Source of the DNA: Coriobacteriia bacterium
GTDB lineage: Bacteria; Actinomycetota; Coriobacteriia; WRKU01; WQUG01
NCBI GenBank assembly: GCA_009781115.1
Contig: WQYT01000007.1
Location: 1 to 38,488 of the forward strand
DNA: 38,488 bases
Direction: 5' to 3'
A program made the position numbers and the translations under genes. Of the stretch, positions 14,259-22,421 are shown piece after piece. Positions within the stretch are counted from its first letter, which is position 1, and the number at the start of each line of letters is the position of its first letter. The notes under the pieces were generated by a model, which saw nothing but the letters and a program-made list of their open reading frames with translations, did not search any database and was not told where the DNA came from.

Positions 14259-15392
14259 ATGACGCCGACACCACCGTCTTCTGATCTGCATCTTTCTGCC
14301 ACGGGCCGCCGGCAGCGCTCGCGCTATCCGTTCTCGGCCCAGACCAACGTGGGACGCCAGCGCGCGCTCAACGAAGACTCGATCCTGGCGCTCCCCCCGC
14401 TGTTTGCCGTTGCCGACGGCCTGGGCGGGCATGAGGCGGGCGAAGTCGCCAGCGCGCTTGCCATCGACACCCTGCGCGACCACGCGCCGCGCGCGGTCGA
14501 CGGGCCCGCGCTGGTGCGCGCCGTCCAGGCCGCAAACAACGCCATCCTCCAGGCAGGCGGCGCCGGCATCGGCCGTGAGGGCATGGGTTCGACCATGACC
14601 GCGCTGATGGTCGAGCATGGCAAAGCGGCCATCGCCCAGGTCGGCGACAGCCGCGCCTACCTGCTGCGCGGGCGCCAGCTGACCCAGCTGACCGAAGACC
14701 ACTCGGTCGTTGCCGCGATGCTGCGCGCAGGACACATCACCGCAGAAGAGGCGCGCGTGCACCCCCAGCGCAGCGTTATTACGCGCGCGTTGGGAAGCGA
14801 CCCGAATCTCATCGTCGACCAGTTCGAGATCACCGTCCTGCGCGGCGACCGTCTGCTGCTGTGCAGCGACGGGCTGACCGGCATGATCGATGACGCGCAT
14901 ATCGCCGCCATCTTAAACAGTCAGCTCGACCCTCATCAGGCGGCGATCGCCCTGATAGAGGCCGCCAACAACGCGGGTGGCGCAGACAACGTCAGCGCGA
15001 TTGTCATCGACATCGACGAGGACGGCCCTGCGCTGCACCCCCGCCGCCGCAGCAAGCTCTGGCTCTGGGCGCTGCTCTGGACCGTCATGGTCGGCGCGAT
15101 TTTGGGCGCGGTCGCCTTTGGCGTCAGCCATTATGCTCACAGCATTGCCTATCTTGACGTCAGCGACGGCGGCATGGTCACGATCAACCAGGGGGTCCCC
15201 GGCCACGTTCTGAGCTATTCGCTCACCTATGAGTCCAGCGTCACTACGGTCACGGCCCAGAACCTGAACCCCGTGGACCAGAGCACCTTGAAGCAACGTC
15301 CGACCTTCAATTCAATCGATGAGGCGCAAAGCGCGCTCGATGACATGGTCAGGCGCTCAGATTCGCCCGCCCTGAAACAGGATCAACCATGA
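14259..15392 (+). CDS. PP2C-family Ser/Thr protein phosphatase (PstP-like), membrane-anchored
   Basis: The track starts at 14199 inside fhaB. I use ATG 14259, immediately after the fhaB stop (377 residues). PP2C motifs: NED (~37-39), DGLGGHEAGE (Asp53), GDSRAYLLR, SDGLTGM (Asp204) and GGADNVSAIV (Asp243), so the metal-binding acids are all present. A transmembrane helix follows at ~265-290 (LWLWALLWTVMVGAILGAV) with a ~95-residue outer part. It should dephosphorylate the kinases and their substrates encoded around it. Its stop overlaps the next gene (ATGA). Confidence 0.92.
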   Translation: MTPTPPSSDLHLSATGRRQRSRYPFSAQTNVGRQRALNEDSILALPPLFAVADGLGGHEAGEVASALAIDTLRDHAPRAVDGPALVRAVQAANNAILQAGGAGIGREGMGSTMTALMVEHGKAAIAQVGDSRAYLLRGRQLTQLTEDHSVVAAMLRAGHITAEEARVHPQRSVITRALGSDPNLIVDQFEITVLRGDRLLLCSDGLTGMIDDAHIAAILNSQLDPHQAAIALIEAANNAGGADNVSAIVIDIDEDGPALHPRRRSKLWLWALLWTVMVGAILGAVAFGVSHYAHSIAYLDVSDGGMVTINQGVPGHVLSYSLTYESSVTTVTAQNLNPVDQSTLKQRPTFNSIDEAQSALDDMVRRSDSPALKQDQP

Positions 15393-18220
15393 GCACACGG
15401 CGCAACACCGAGCTGGCGCTGCTGTGTGCCGCGGCCCTGCCCGTGCTGGTGTTGTTCGCGCTCATGGGGACCCAGCGTGGCGGCATCTTCACCTGGCAGT
15501 ACCTGCTGGTCCCGGCCAGCCTGTTTGCCCTGTTTGCCCTGGCCCACCTGGCGCTGCGCAAATTGACGCCGGGCGCAGACCCGGTCCTGCTGCCTGCGGC
15601 GTTTCTGCTTTCCGGCATTGGTCTGGCCTACGTGCAACGCCTGGTCAAGCCCGCGGTCGCACAGTCTCAGGTGCTCTGGCTGATCGCCGGTGTTGTCGCG
15701 CTGGTCGTGGTGCTGGTCGTGGTGCGCTCGCTTGAAGCAGTGGGCAACTACAAGTATCTGCTCATGCTTATTGGTATCATTTTGCTGGTTGCCCCGGCTG
15801 TTATTGGCCGCGATATCAACGGCTCAAAGCTCTGGATCGTGATTGGCAACTTCTCCATCCAGCCAGGAGAGATCGCACGTGTCCTGATTATCTTGTTCCT
15901 GGCGGCGTATCTGGCCGAAAATCGCGAGATGCTCAGCATCTCGACGCGCCGCTTCCTCGGCGTCTCGATCCCCGAGCTCCGCACGCTTGCGCCCATCCTG
16001 CTCATGTGGGGCGTCTCGCTGGTAATCCTGGTCGCAGAACGCGACCTGGGCTCCTCGCTGCTGTTCTTTGGCATTTTCCTGATCATGCTCTACGCGGCGA
16101 CTGGCCGCCTTTCTTATGTGTTTATCGGGCTGGTGTTATTCAGCGCGGGTGCGGTGACAGCTTACTATCTGTTTGGCCATGTTCAGATCCGCGTTGAGAT
16201 CTGGCTGCATCCCTTCAAGTACGCGCAAACCACCGGCTACCAGCTGGTCCAGTCGCTGTACTCGCTTGCCAACGGCGGGCTGTTTGGGGTGGGCCCGGCA
16301 CGCGGGCTGGCAACCCGTATCCCGGCGGTTGACACCGACTTCATCTTTGCTTCGATTGGCGAGGAGCTGGGGCTGCTGGGCGCCGTCGCGCTGTTGGGGT
16401 CTTATCTTGTGATTGCGTATCGTGGCCTCTCGACCGCGGCGCGCGCCAAATCTGACATGGCGGCCTTTACCGCCGTCGGGCTGGTCGCGAGCCTGGGCCT
16501 GCAGGTCTTTGTGATCATCGGCGGCGTGAGTCGCCTGATCCCTCTGACGGGCATTACTCTGCCCTTCATCAGCCGCGGCGGCTCCTCCATGCTCTCGACC
16601 TTTGTCCTGCTGGCCCTGCTGCTGCGCGCCAGCGACGAGACAACCGGCGTCGAGACTGAGATGAAGTCGACCGGCGGGGCGCTCTCGGTCCTGGGACGCA
16701 TCTCGCTTTCGAGGCGCCTGACCGCGCTTTCTGTCCTGTTCTCTTTGCTGGTCGTCGCGCTGGTAACCAACCTGTGCTGGATACAGGTCATTGACGCACG
16801 CACGCTGAACAACTATCCCGGCAACACTCATAACCTTACCGCGGAGGCGCGCAATCCGCGCGGCAAGATACTGACCGATGACAACGTGGTCCTGGCAGAC
16901 TCAAAGCCGGTCAAAAATCCTGACACCAACGCGGTCACCTACAAGCGCGTCTACCCCAAGGGCGCCTATGCGTCGCATCTGCTGGGCTATTACAGCTCGA
17001 TCTATGGCAGGGTTGGCCTTGAGGCCAGCCAGAATGACACCCTGACCGGCCAGCAAAGCTACGCTAACTGGCAAGACGTCATCAACAACGCCCTGGCGCG
17101 TCCGGTCACCGGCAACAACGTCGTGCTGACGCTTAACTCGAAAGTTCAGGACGCAGCGGAGTCCGCACTGGGCTCCTCGACCGGCGCCGTCGTGGTGTTC
17201 GAGCCAAAGACCGGCGCCGTGCTGGCCTCGACCTCTCACCCCGACTACGATCCGGGTGCGGTAGAGAAGAACTGGGCGCAGCTCCAGTCCGATACGACCG
17301 CGCCTTTGCTCGACCGCAGTCGCCAGACCCTGCTGGCGCCCGGCTCAACGTTTAAGGTCGTGACCCTGACGGGCGCCTACGCAGGAAACGTCATCACCGA
17401 TGCCGAGACCTTTTCCGGCGCGGGCGCCATGAGCATCGGTAACGCGCCGGTCACCAACTACGACCACTACAGCTACGGGACCATCAACGCCGTGACTGCT
17501 CTGCAAAAATCAGTCAACACGGTCTTTGGGCAGATCGCGGTGAAGATGGGGCCGGGCAGGTTGGTTTCTCAGGCTGAGAGCTTCGGGTTCAATAAAGACA
17601 TCCCCTATGACCTGCCCATCAAGACCTCGCTCATGCCTGACCCCGGGCAAATGACCACCTGGGAGACCGCCTGGTCCGGCATTGGCCAGCCCGTCGGCCA
17701 GCACGCCTCACCCGCTGGTCCGCAGGCAACCGTCTACCAGATGGGCCTGGTCGCAAGCGCCATCGCAAATAACGGAACCATCATGCGCCCCTATGTGGTC
17801 GATCACATCAGTGCCGCCCACGACGCCGCGACCATCTTAGGAAGCACCAGCCCGCAGAGCTGGATGGTCGCCTGCGACGCCGCGACCGCAGCGCGCGTAA
17901 AGGCCGCGATGATTACCGTCGTAAACGGCGGGACGGGCACCGGTGCAAAGATTCCCGGCATCCAGGTAGCAGGAAAAACCGGCACGGCGGAAGTGGGAAA
18001 AAGCCGCCCGACGAACTCCTGGTTCATTGGTTTTGCGCCTGCAGATAACCCCCGGGTCGCCATCGCCATTCTCCTGGTAGGGCAAGGGAGCAACGCGCCC
18101 AGCGCGGCGCCTATGGCGGGCTCGATCTTAAAGACCGCTCTCGCGCAAACCGCAGCGTCCCAGAAGACAGGCGCCGGGGCCACCACATCCGCCACAACCG
18201 CCACAACAACTCGACCATAA
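15389..18220 (+). CDS. Single-ORF fusion of FtsW/RodA glycosyltransferase and penicillin-binding transpeptidase
   Basis: 943 residues. Residues ~1-420 are a SEDS glycosyltransferase with about ten membrane helices, ending in LPFISRGGSSM (~390). A further membrane helix at ~445-465 (LTALSVLFSLLVVALVTNL) introduces a PbpA-like outer part. Transpeptidase motifs are STFK (Ser653), SVN (708-710) and KTGT (863-866), all intact. In mycobacteria rodA and pbpA are separate neighbours in the same position. Here no stop or frameshift separates them, so polymerase and crosslinker come in fixed 1:1 stoichiometry. Elongation (RodA) fits the context better than division (FtsW). Confidence 0.93.
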   Translation: MSTRRNTELALLCAAALPVLVLFALMGTQRGGIFTWQYLLVPASLFALFALAHLALRKLTPGADPVLLPAAFLLSGIGLAYVQRLVKPAVAQSQVLWLIAGVVALVVVLVVVRSLEAVGNYKYLLMLIGIILLVAPAVIGRDINGSKLWIVIGNFSIQPGEIARVLIILFLAAYLAENREMLSISTRRFLGVSIPELRTLAPILLMWGVSLVILVAERDLGSSLLFFGIFLIMLYAATGRLSYVFIGLVLFSAGAVTAYYLFGHVQIRVEIWLHPFKYAQTTGYQLVQSLYSLANGGLFGVGPARGLATRIPAVDTDFIFASIGEELGLLGAVALLGSYLVIAYRGLSTAARAKSDMAAFTAVGLVASLGLQVFVIIGGVSRLIPLTGITLPFISRGGSSMLSTFVLLALLLRASDETTGVETEMKSTGGALSVLGRISLSRRLTALSVLFSLLVVALVTNLCWIQVIDARTLNNYPGNTHNLTAEARNPRGKILTDDNVVLADSKPVKNPDTNAVTYKRVYPKGAYASHLLGYYSSIYGRVGLEASQNDTLTGQQSYANWQDVINNALARPVTGNNVVLTLNSKVQDAAESALGSSTGAVVVFEPKTGAVLASTSHPDYDPGAVEKNWAQLQSDTTAPLLDRSRQTLLAPGSTFKVVTLTGAYAGNVITDAETFSGAGAMSIGNAPVTNYDHYSYGTINAVTALQKSVNTVFGQIAVKMGPGRLVSQAESFGFNKDIPYDLPIKTSLMPDPGQMTTWETAWSGIGQPVGQHASPAGPQATVYQMGLVASAIANNGTIMRPYVVDHISAAHDAATILGSTSPQSWMVACDAATAARVKAAMITVVNGGTGTGAKIPGIQVAGKTGTAEVGKSRPTNSWFIGFAPADNPRVAIAILLVGQGSNAPSAAPMAGSILKTALAQTAASQKTGAGATTSATTATTTRP

Positions 18221-18245
18221 ATGCATGAAAATGCTCAGAACCTTG

Positions 18246-18251
18246 TATAAT
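18246..18251 (+). promoter_or_regulatory. Candidate -10 of an internal pknB promoter
   Basis: TATAAT, 38 nt before the pknB ATG, in a 69-nt gap after the fusion gene. No convincing -35 hexamer is visible. It could give pknB expression independent of the operon. Confidence 0.4.
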
Positions 18252-18289
18252 AAAACGAAGTGTAACGGAAAGAGTAGAGGCATACCACT

Positions 18290-20299
18290 ATGCAGGAAAC
18301 TTTGATAGGACAACGATACCGACTCACCGAGAAGATCGGGACCGGAGGCATGGCCGACGTCTATCGCGCCGTCGATGAGACACTGGGCCGCAATGTTGCC
18401 GTCAAGATCATGCATGAACGCTATGCTCATGACCCCGCGTTTACCGCGCGCTTTCGCCAGGAGGCACAGGCAGCGGCCAACCTCAGCAGCCCCTACATCG
18501 TCAACATCTATGACTGGGGCCAGGAAAACGACACCTACTACATCGTTATGGAGCTCGTGCGCGGCACAGACTTAAAGACCATCATTCGCGAGCGCGGTCC
18601 CCTGCCTTCCAAGGAAGTTGCAGAGATTGGCGCGCAGGTCTGTAGCGCGCTTGCCACCGCCCACGGCTACGATGTGATCCACCGCGACATCAAACCGCAC
18701 AACATCATGATTACCGCAGACCGCAACGTCAAGGTCATGGACTTTGGCATTGCGCGCGCGGGCAATACCACGCTGACCCAGACCGGATCGGTACTGGGCA
18801 GCGCGCACTATGTGAGCCCGGAGCAGGCGCAGGGACGCCAGCTGACGCCTGCAAGCGACTTGTATTCGCTGGGGGTCGTGCTTTATGAAGCCGGCACCGG
18901 GCAGATGCCCTTTGACGGCGATACGCCGATTGCCACCGCGCTCAAGCAGGTAAACGAGCAGCCAATGCGCCCTTCGCGCATCAACCCCCAGATCGATCCA
19001 AACCTTGAGATGGTCATCGGTTACGCCATGGCCAAAGATCCCCGGAGCCGTTATTCGACCGCATCCGCGATGCGCGCCGACCTGGTCCGCATCGTGCGCG
19101 ATGAACCGATCATCGGCGCGGGCGCTGTGGCGGGTATCGCAGGCGCTGGCGCTGCGGCTGCTGCGGGCGTGGGCAACAGCGAGGAGACTCAGCTCCTCGG
19201 GCGCGTACCTGCTGGCGTCGGCGCAGGCGCAGGCGCGGGCGTCAAGGGTGACCCGGGTCAGCAGACAACCGTGATGCCACAGCTGGACGCCTACGGAGGC
19301 GGCGGCGCTGGCGCAGGCTCGATGGGCGTACGTTCGGGCGACCTGAGGGACCAGCGCTTTGACCAGAAAAAGAGCAAAGCCTGGATCTGGATAGTCGTTG
19401 CCGTGGTCCTGCTTGCCGGCATCCTGGCAGCCGGCTTTGCGCTCGGCTGGTTTGGCGGCAGTAGCCAAAAGGCGGTGCCGGATCTGACCGGCAGAACGGT
19501 AGCTGAAGCCGACGCACTCCTGCAGGCGCAGAGTCTGGTGTTGGGCGATCAGAGTAAAGATTACTCCCCCACGATCCCTGCGGGACAGATCATGAAACAA
19601 GACCCCGCGGCAAACGCAAAGGTTGACCCGCAGACCAAGGTCAATGTCGTCATCAGTCAGGGTCAGGAGATGGCCCAGGTCCCCGATGTGAGCAAGATGG
19701 ACCAGGCAACCGCCATGAAGACCCTGCAAGACGCCGGGTTCCAGGTCCAGATAGACGATCCTGCCAACAGCCCGGATGTACCCAGCGGTCAGGTCATGAG
19801 CCAGAACCCCGCCGCAAAGACTGAAGCCGCAAAAGGCTCAACCGTGCACATCGCTATCTCGCTGGGCAAAGAAATGGGCACCGTGCCTGATGTGCGCGGC
19901 CAGACCCAGACCAAAGCACAAGACCTGCTGACCGGCGCCGGATTCAAGGTAACCGTCACGCAGGACTTCAGCGACACCGTGGATACGGGCGTGGTCATCA
20001 GCCAGAGCATCCCCGCCAATACGCCGCTTCCCAAAGGTACAGCGGTGACCATCACGGTCAGCAAGGGGCCGGCTCCTGTTGTTGTCCCCGATGTCATGGG
20101 CCTGAACCTGCAGCAAGCTATCAATAAGCTTACCGCCCTGGGCCTCGTTTGTGACCCCGCCAAAGACGTCACCTGGTCCCCAAATAAAAATGGCGATTCC
20201 AGTGGCGCCGTGATAAAAATTGGCCCTCCAAACGTTGGCGCCAGCGTGCCAAAGGGCACCCACATCCCCCTTACCATTGACGGCGACCGGATGCCCTAG
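18290..20299 (+). CDS. pknB: PASTA-domain Ser/Thr kinase PknB
   Basis: 669 residues. The kinase domain (~8-275) has IGTGGMADVYRA, VAVKIMHE, HRDIKPHN (~130), MDFGIAR, and SAHYVSPEQAQG with an activation-loop TLTQTGS. An Ala/Gly-rich juxtamembrane linker leads to one transmembrane helix (~365-385, WIWIVVAVVLLAGILAAGF). Outside are four PASTA repeats starting VPDLTGRTVAEADAL, VPDVSKMDQATAM, VPDVRGQTQTKAQ and VPDVMGLNLQQAI, which sense muropeptides or lipid II. It should phosphorylate FHA-bound partners and coordinate wall growth. It ends the cluster before a strong terminator. Confidence 0.96.
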   Translation: MQETLIGQRYRLTEKIGTGGMADVYRAVDETLGRNVAVKIMHERYAHDPAFTARFRQEAQAAANLSSPYIVNIYDWGQENDTYYIVMELVRGTDLKTIIRERGPLPSKEVAEIGAQVCSALATAHGYDVIHRDIKPHNIMITADRNVKVMDFGIARAGNTTLTQTGSVLGSAHYVSPEQAQGRQLTPASDLYSLGVVLYEAGTGQMPFDGDTPIATALKQVNEQPMRPSRINPQIDPNLEMVIGYAMAKDPRSRYSTASAMRADLVRIVRDEPIIGAGAVAGIAGAGAAAAAGVGNSEETQLLGRVPAGVGAGAGAGVKGDPGQQTTVMPQLDAYGGGGAGAGSMGVRSGDLRDQRFDQKKSKAWIWIVVAVVLLAGILAAGFALGWFGGSSQKAVPDLTGRTVAEADALLQAQSLVLGDQSKDYSPTIPAGQIMKQDPAANAKVDPQTKVNVVISQGQEMAQVPDVSKMDQATAMKTLQDAGFQVQIDDPANSPDVPSGQVMSQNPAAKTEAAKGSTVHIAISLGKEMGTVPDVRGQTQTKAQDLLTGAGFKVTVTQDFSDTVDTGVVISQSIPANTPLPKGTAVTITVSKGPAPVVVPDVMGLNLQQAINKLTALGLVCDPAKDVTWSPNKNGDSSGAVIKIGPPNVGASVPKGTHIPLTIDGDRMP

Positions 20300-20334
20300 C
20301 AGCGCCTCAGGCTTTGAGCTGGACCCAAAAGCAG

Positions 20335-20371
20335 ATCCCGGTCGGACTTAAAAGTCTGACCGGGATTTTTT
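20335..20371 (+). terminator. Rho-independent terminator after pknB
   Basis: ATCCCGGTC-GGAC pairs with GTCTGACCGGGAT around CTTAAAA, followed by TTTTTTG. It lies 36 nt past the pknB stop and ends the cluster transcript. Its T-run is shared with the left arm of the palindrome at 20368-20418. Confidence 0.88.
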
Positions 20372-20418
20372 GTGTTGCGTGACAATCACCCCTGGGGTGT
20401 TTGTCACGCAACACAAAA
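20368..20418. repeat. 51-bp near-perfect palindrome (REP-like)
   Basis: 25-nt arms (20368-20392 and 20394-20418) surround one central T with a single mismatch. The core is GTGACAATCACCCC-T-GGGGTGTTTGTCAC. It shares TGACAA...CCCC/GGGG...TTGTCA with the element inside the spermidine-synthase-like gene. Confidence 0.8.
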
Positions 20419-20470
20419 GAAAGCCCCGTACTTTGCGGGACTTTTGAGTCTTCCCTTATACTGGTTATGT

Positions 20471-20546
20471 GCCTCCGTAGCTCAGGGGATAGAGCACAGC
20501 TCTCCTAAAGCTGGTGTCGCGCGTTCGATTCGCGCCGGGGGCACCA
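20471..20546 (+). tRNA. tRNA-Arg (anticodon CCT), integration target
   Basis: 76 nt: acceptor GCCTCCG, D-arm AGCTCAGGGGATAGAGC, anticodon arm CAGCT-CTCCTAA-AGCTG (CCT), T-arm GCGCGTTCGATTCGCGC, acceptor CGGGGGC, discriminator A, encoded CCA. Its last 45 nt recur as a 44-nt copy at 22765-22808, marking it as the attachment site of the islet downstream. Confidence 0.97.
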
Positions 20547-20635
20547 CCTGTCATTCCGTCTAAGTCATTCAGCAAGTGCCCCATGGGCGTAAGCCCAATG
20601 GGGCGCTTGCTTCATGCCTTACACGAAATGACAGG
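20547..20635. repeat. Large hairpin directly abutting the tRNA-Arg CCA end
   Basis: CCTGTCATTCCGT (20547-20559) pairs with ACGAAATGACAGG (20623-20635). Inside, AGCAAGTGCCCCAT pairs with ATGGGGCGCTTGCT, and GGGC-GTAA-GCCC caps it. The right half (from GGGCGTAAGCCC) recurs at 22940-22991, but the left half does not. No U-tract follows it. Confidence 0.75.
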
Positions 20636-20688
20636 CTTGTGGTTTTGGCGGTGCTATGCGAGTGTGGTGTAAGACTCACGTAGGATGT

Positions 20689-20726
20689 TATAATTTAATA
20701 AAGTTATTAGATTTAATAGATCGGAG
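20689..20726 (+). promoter_or_regulatory. Promoter/operator and ribosome site of the AbrB-PIN pair
   Basis: TATAAT (20689-20694) is directly followed by the palindrome TAATAA-AG-TTATTA (20696-20709) at the expected transcript start, a typical autorepression site for an AbrB-type antitoxin. CGGAGGG lies before the ATG at 20733. Confidence 0.65.
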
Positions 20727-20732
20727 GGCATA

Positions 20733-21005
20733 ATGTCTGAAGCGATTTTGGACCTTTCAACGGTGACCACTAACGGACAAGTAACTATACCGGCAGAGGT
20801 GCGACGTCTTCTTGGAATCAAGCCTGGCAACAAAGTCTTGTTTTTTCAGCGCGCAAACGGCGACGTAGTTATCGATAACGCATCAGTAGCGGCCATCAAA
20901 GAGGCTCAAGCGGCACTTGCTGGCGTTGCTGAGAAGATCGGCTGGACAAGTGATGGGGATGTACTCGAAGCTGTTATGGAACAACGTTACGGGGCTGATG
21001 CCTGA
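20733..21005 (+). CDS. AbrB/SpoVT-type antitoxin (VapB-like)
   Basis: 90 residues. The N-terminal swapped-hairpin AbrB domain is clear: STVTTNGQVTIPAEVRRLLGIKPGNKVLFF. The C-terminal half (AIKEAQAALAGVAEKIGW) is the toxin-binding tail. It would repress its own promoter through the adjoining palindrome and cover the PIN active site. Its stop overlaps the toxin start by one base (TGATG). Confidence 0.9.
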   Translation: MSEAILDLSTVTTNGQVTIPAEVRRLLGIKPGNKVLFFQRANGDVVIDNASVAAIKEAQAALAGVAEKIGWTSDGDVLEAVMEQRYGADA

Positions 21006-21403
21006 TGCGGGTAATGCCTGACACCAACATCATCATTTCTGCGATTTTGCGTCCGGATTCAAAACTGGCAGAGGTGTTGCTGGACATTGGCAGCAAGTAT
21101 GAAATGGTTTTGAGCGCTTATATCATTGACGAAACTAAACGGGTGTTAGGTTCGAAATACCCTGGAGCGCTTCCGGTGGTACAAAAGATGCTCGGTTCAA
21201 TGCAATATGAATTGGTACCAGAAGCTGCCCGATCAGAGGTCACTATCGCCGATCCAAAAGATCAACCAATCCTTGATGCTGCTATTGTCGCAAGTGTTGA
21301 TATTATTGTGAGCGGCGACAAGCATTTCAAAAACTTAGATATCGAACGACCAAAAGTGATGAGCCCAGCAGAGTTTCTGGCTCTATCAGCAGCACAAGGC
21401 TAA
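21005..21403 (+). CDS. PIN-domain toxin (VapC-like ribonuclease)
   Basis: 132 residues. The acidic residues of the PIN nuclease are visible: the first Asp in MPDTNIIISAIL (~residue 5), Glu in IIDETKRVL (~45), and Asp residues in IADPKDQPILDAA (~85-95) and VSGDKHF (~105). It resembles the COG1569/PIN_3 'putative toxin' group. Such toxins cut tRNA or rRNA; the target here is not predictable. It is coupled to the antitoxin by TGATG. Base composition is more AT-rich than the flanks. Confidence 0.9.
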   Translation: MRVMPDTNIIISAILRPDSKLAEVLLDIGSKYEMVLSAYIIDETKRVLGSKYPGALPVVQKMLGSMQYELVPEAARSEVTIADPKDQPILDAAIVASVDIIVSGDKHFKNLDIERPKVMSPAEFLALSAAQG

Positions 21404-21418
21404 AACGTAGCGAAAAAA

Positions 21419-21463
21419 GCCTTACGCGCGTCTGCGCATATGCATGCGGGGGCCGCGTAAGGC
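21419..21463 (-). terminator. Terminator between convergent islet genes
   Basis: GCCTTACGCG (21419-21428) and CGCGTAAGGC (21454-21463) form a perfect 10-bp stem. On the minus strand it is followed by TTTTTT, so it terminates the zinc-ribbon gene. For the PIN gene it offers only a weak tail. Confidence 0.7.
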
Positions 21464-21471
21464 TTACGACA

Positions 21472-21500
21472 TGACAAAAGGGGCCTGCCCCCTTTTGTCA
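21472..21500. repeat. TGACAAAAGGGG palindrome
   Basis: TGACAAAAGGGG (21472-21483) and CCCCTTTTGTCA (21489-21500) are perfect 12-bp arms with a 5-nt loop. The outer TGACAAA is shared with palindromes 826-860 and 20368-20418, with a rearranged centre. Confidence 0.65.
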
Positions 21501-21587
21501 CTTCTTGTCCTTTCTCTCCCTTTCGTCGGGCTAGCTCAAGTAAATTGAACTCATTCTCAACTTAATTAGAGTGATTGTCACCAATAA

Positions 21588-22337
21588 CTATTTCTTAAAA
21601 ACTGCAATGAGAGCTTTGATAATGGGGGCCAACAAGCTAGTAGGATTGTTGACCATATTTGCACCATTATCGGCCGCTCTTATCAGTGGAAGAATGAGCA
21701 TAAAGAGATAGACCGTCACCCCTATTGATATCAAAAATACAATGATGTTTAGTACAATTCCTGCAGTGACACGCCCCTTTGGATCGCCCGCTTTATGGGA
21801 TTTACTGTAACCAATAATACCGAGAATTAGACCAATGCCACTGAAGAACATCCCAGCAAAACCCATAAAGACAGACATTAGACCAAGGATGGCAAACACC
21901 AAAGAAGAGGTTCCCCGCTTCTTGGGAGGAGCGGACGGCACCGCTGGAATCTCAGACACCAAATGCTCGTGAGTCACAGGTTGCGATTGAGGCTCAATCA
22001 CAGGCTGTAGTTGGGAAGCTGGTGCAGGTTGCGGCTGTGGCTCCGATACGGGCGGCTCAGATGGGGGCACAGACATCGGCGGCTCTTGAGATACAGGTTG
22101 TAACTGCCTCGGCACAACCTGAATCTGAGGTATCTTCTGCGAAAGTGTCGACTGAACTTTTTTGCGTTTGAGATTTAATTTGTTAATCGCCTCCGGTACA
22201 TGCACTGCAATGACCGGAGTTTCTTTATGCTGAGGCTGAGGCTGAGGCGGCGACTGTAGTTGTCGAACTTGGGCGCCACACTTCCCGCAGAAATCATGAC
22301 CTTCCGCTACTGGTGTCCCGCATGATGGACAATTCAT
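21588..22337 (-). CDS. Zinc-ribbon membrane protein with DUF4190-like helices
   Basis: 249 residues. An N-terminal zinc ribbon (CPSCGTPVAEGHDFCGKCG, residues 3-21) is followed by a long Pro/Gln/Ser-rich linker (~25-140). Two DUF4190-like membrane helices follow (SSLVFAILGLMSVFMGFAGMFF and VTAGIVLNIIVFLISIGVTVY, the latter after KSHKAGDPKGR). It is a common architecture in gut Firmicutes and Actinobacteria without known function. GGAGGAGATATCA gives a strong ribosome site. A 21-codon ORF lies 18 nt upstream in the same direction. Low GC suggests the gene came with the islet. Confidence 0.8.
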   Translation of the reverse strand: MNCPSCGTPVAEGHDFCGKCGAQVRQLQSPPQPQPQHKETPVIAVHVPEAINKLNLKRKKVQSTLSQKIPQIQVVPRQLQPVSQEPPMSVPPSEPPVSEPQPQPAPASQLQPVIEPQSQPVTHEHLVSEIPAVPSAPPKKRGTSSLVFAILGLMSVFMGFAGMFFSGIGLILGIIGYSKSHKAGDPKGRVTAGIVLNIIVFLISIGVTVYLFMLILPLIRAADNGANMVNNPTSLLAPIIKALIAVFKK

Positions 22338-22355
22338 TGATATCTCCTCCAGTCT

Positions 22356-22421
22356 TTACGCATCAATAGCGATCGGTAATGGAGGAGCAAGTATGATGCT
22401 TATTAGTCCAAGCCTTTTCAT
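22356..22421 (-). CDS. Candidate 21-residue hydrophobic small protein
   Basis: ATG at 22421, AGGAGG 5 nt upstream (22427-22432 on the plus strand as CCTCCT), and TAA at 22356. The peptide is MKRLGLISIILAPPLPIAIDA: two basic residues, then a hydrophobic stretch, the look of a small membrane peptide, a leader peptide or a type-I-toxin-like peptide. It precedes the zinc-ribbon gene by 18 nt, so translation could be linked. No homology can be judged at this length; the support is the near-ideal ribosome site. Confidence 0.5.
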   Translation of the reverse strand: MKRLGLISIILAPPLPIAIDA

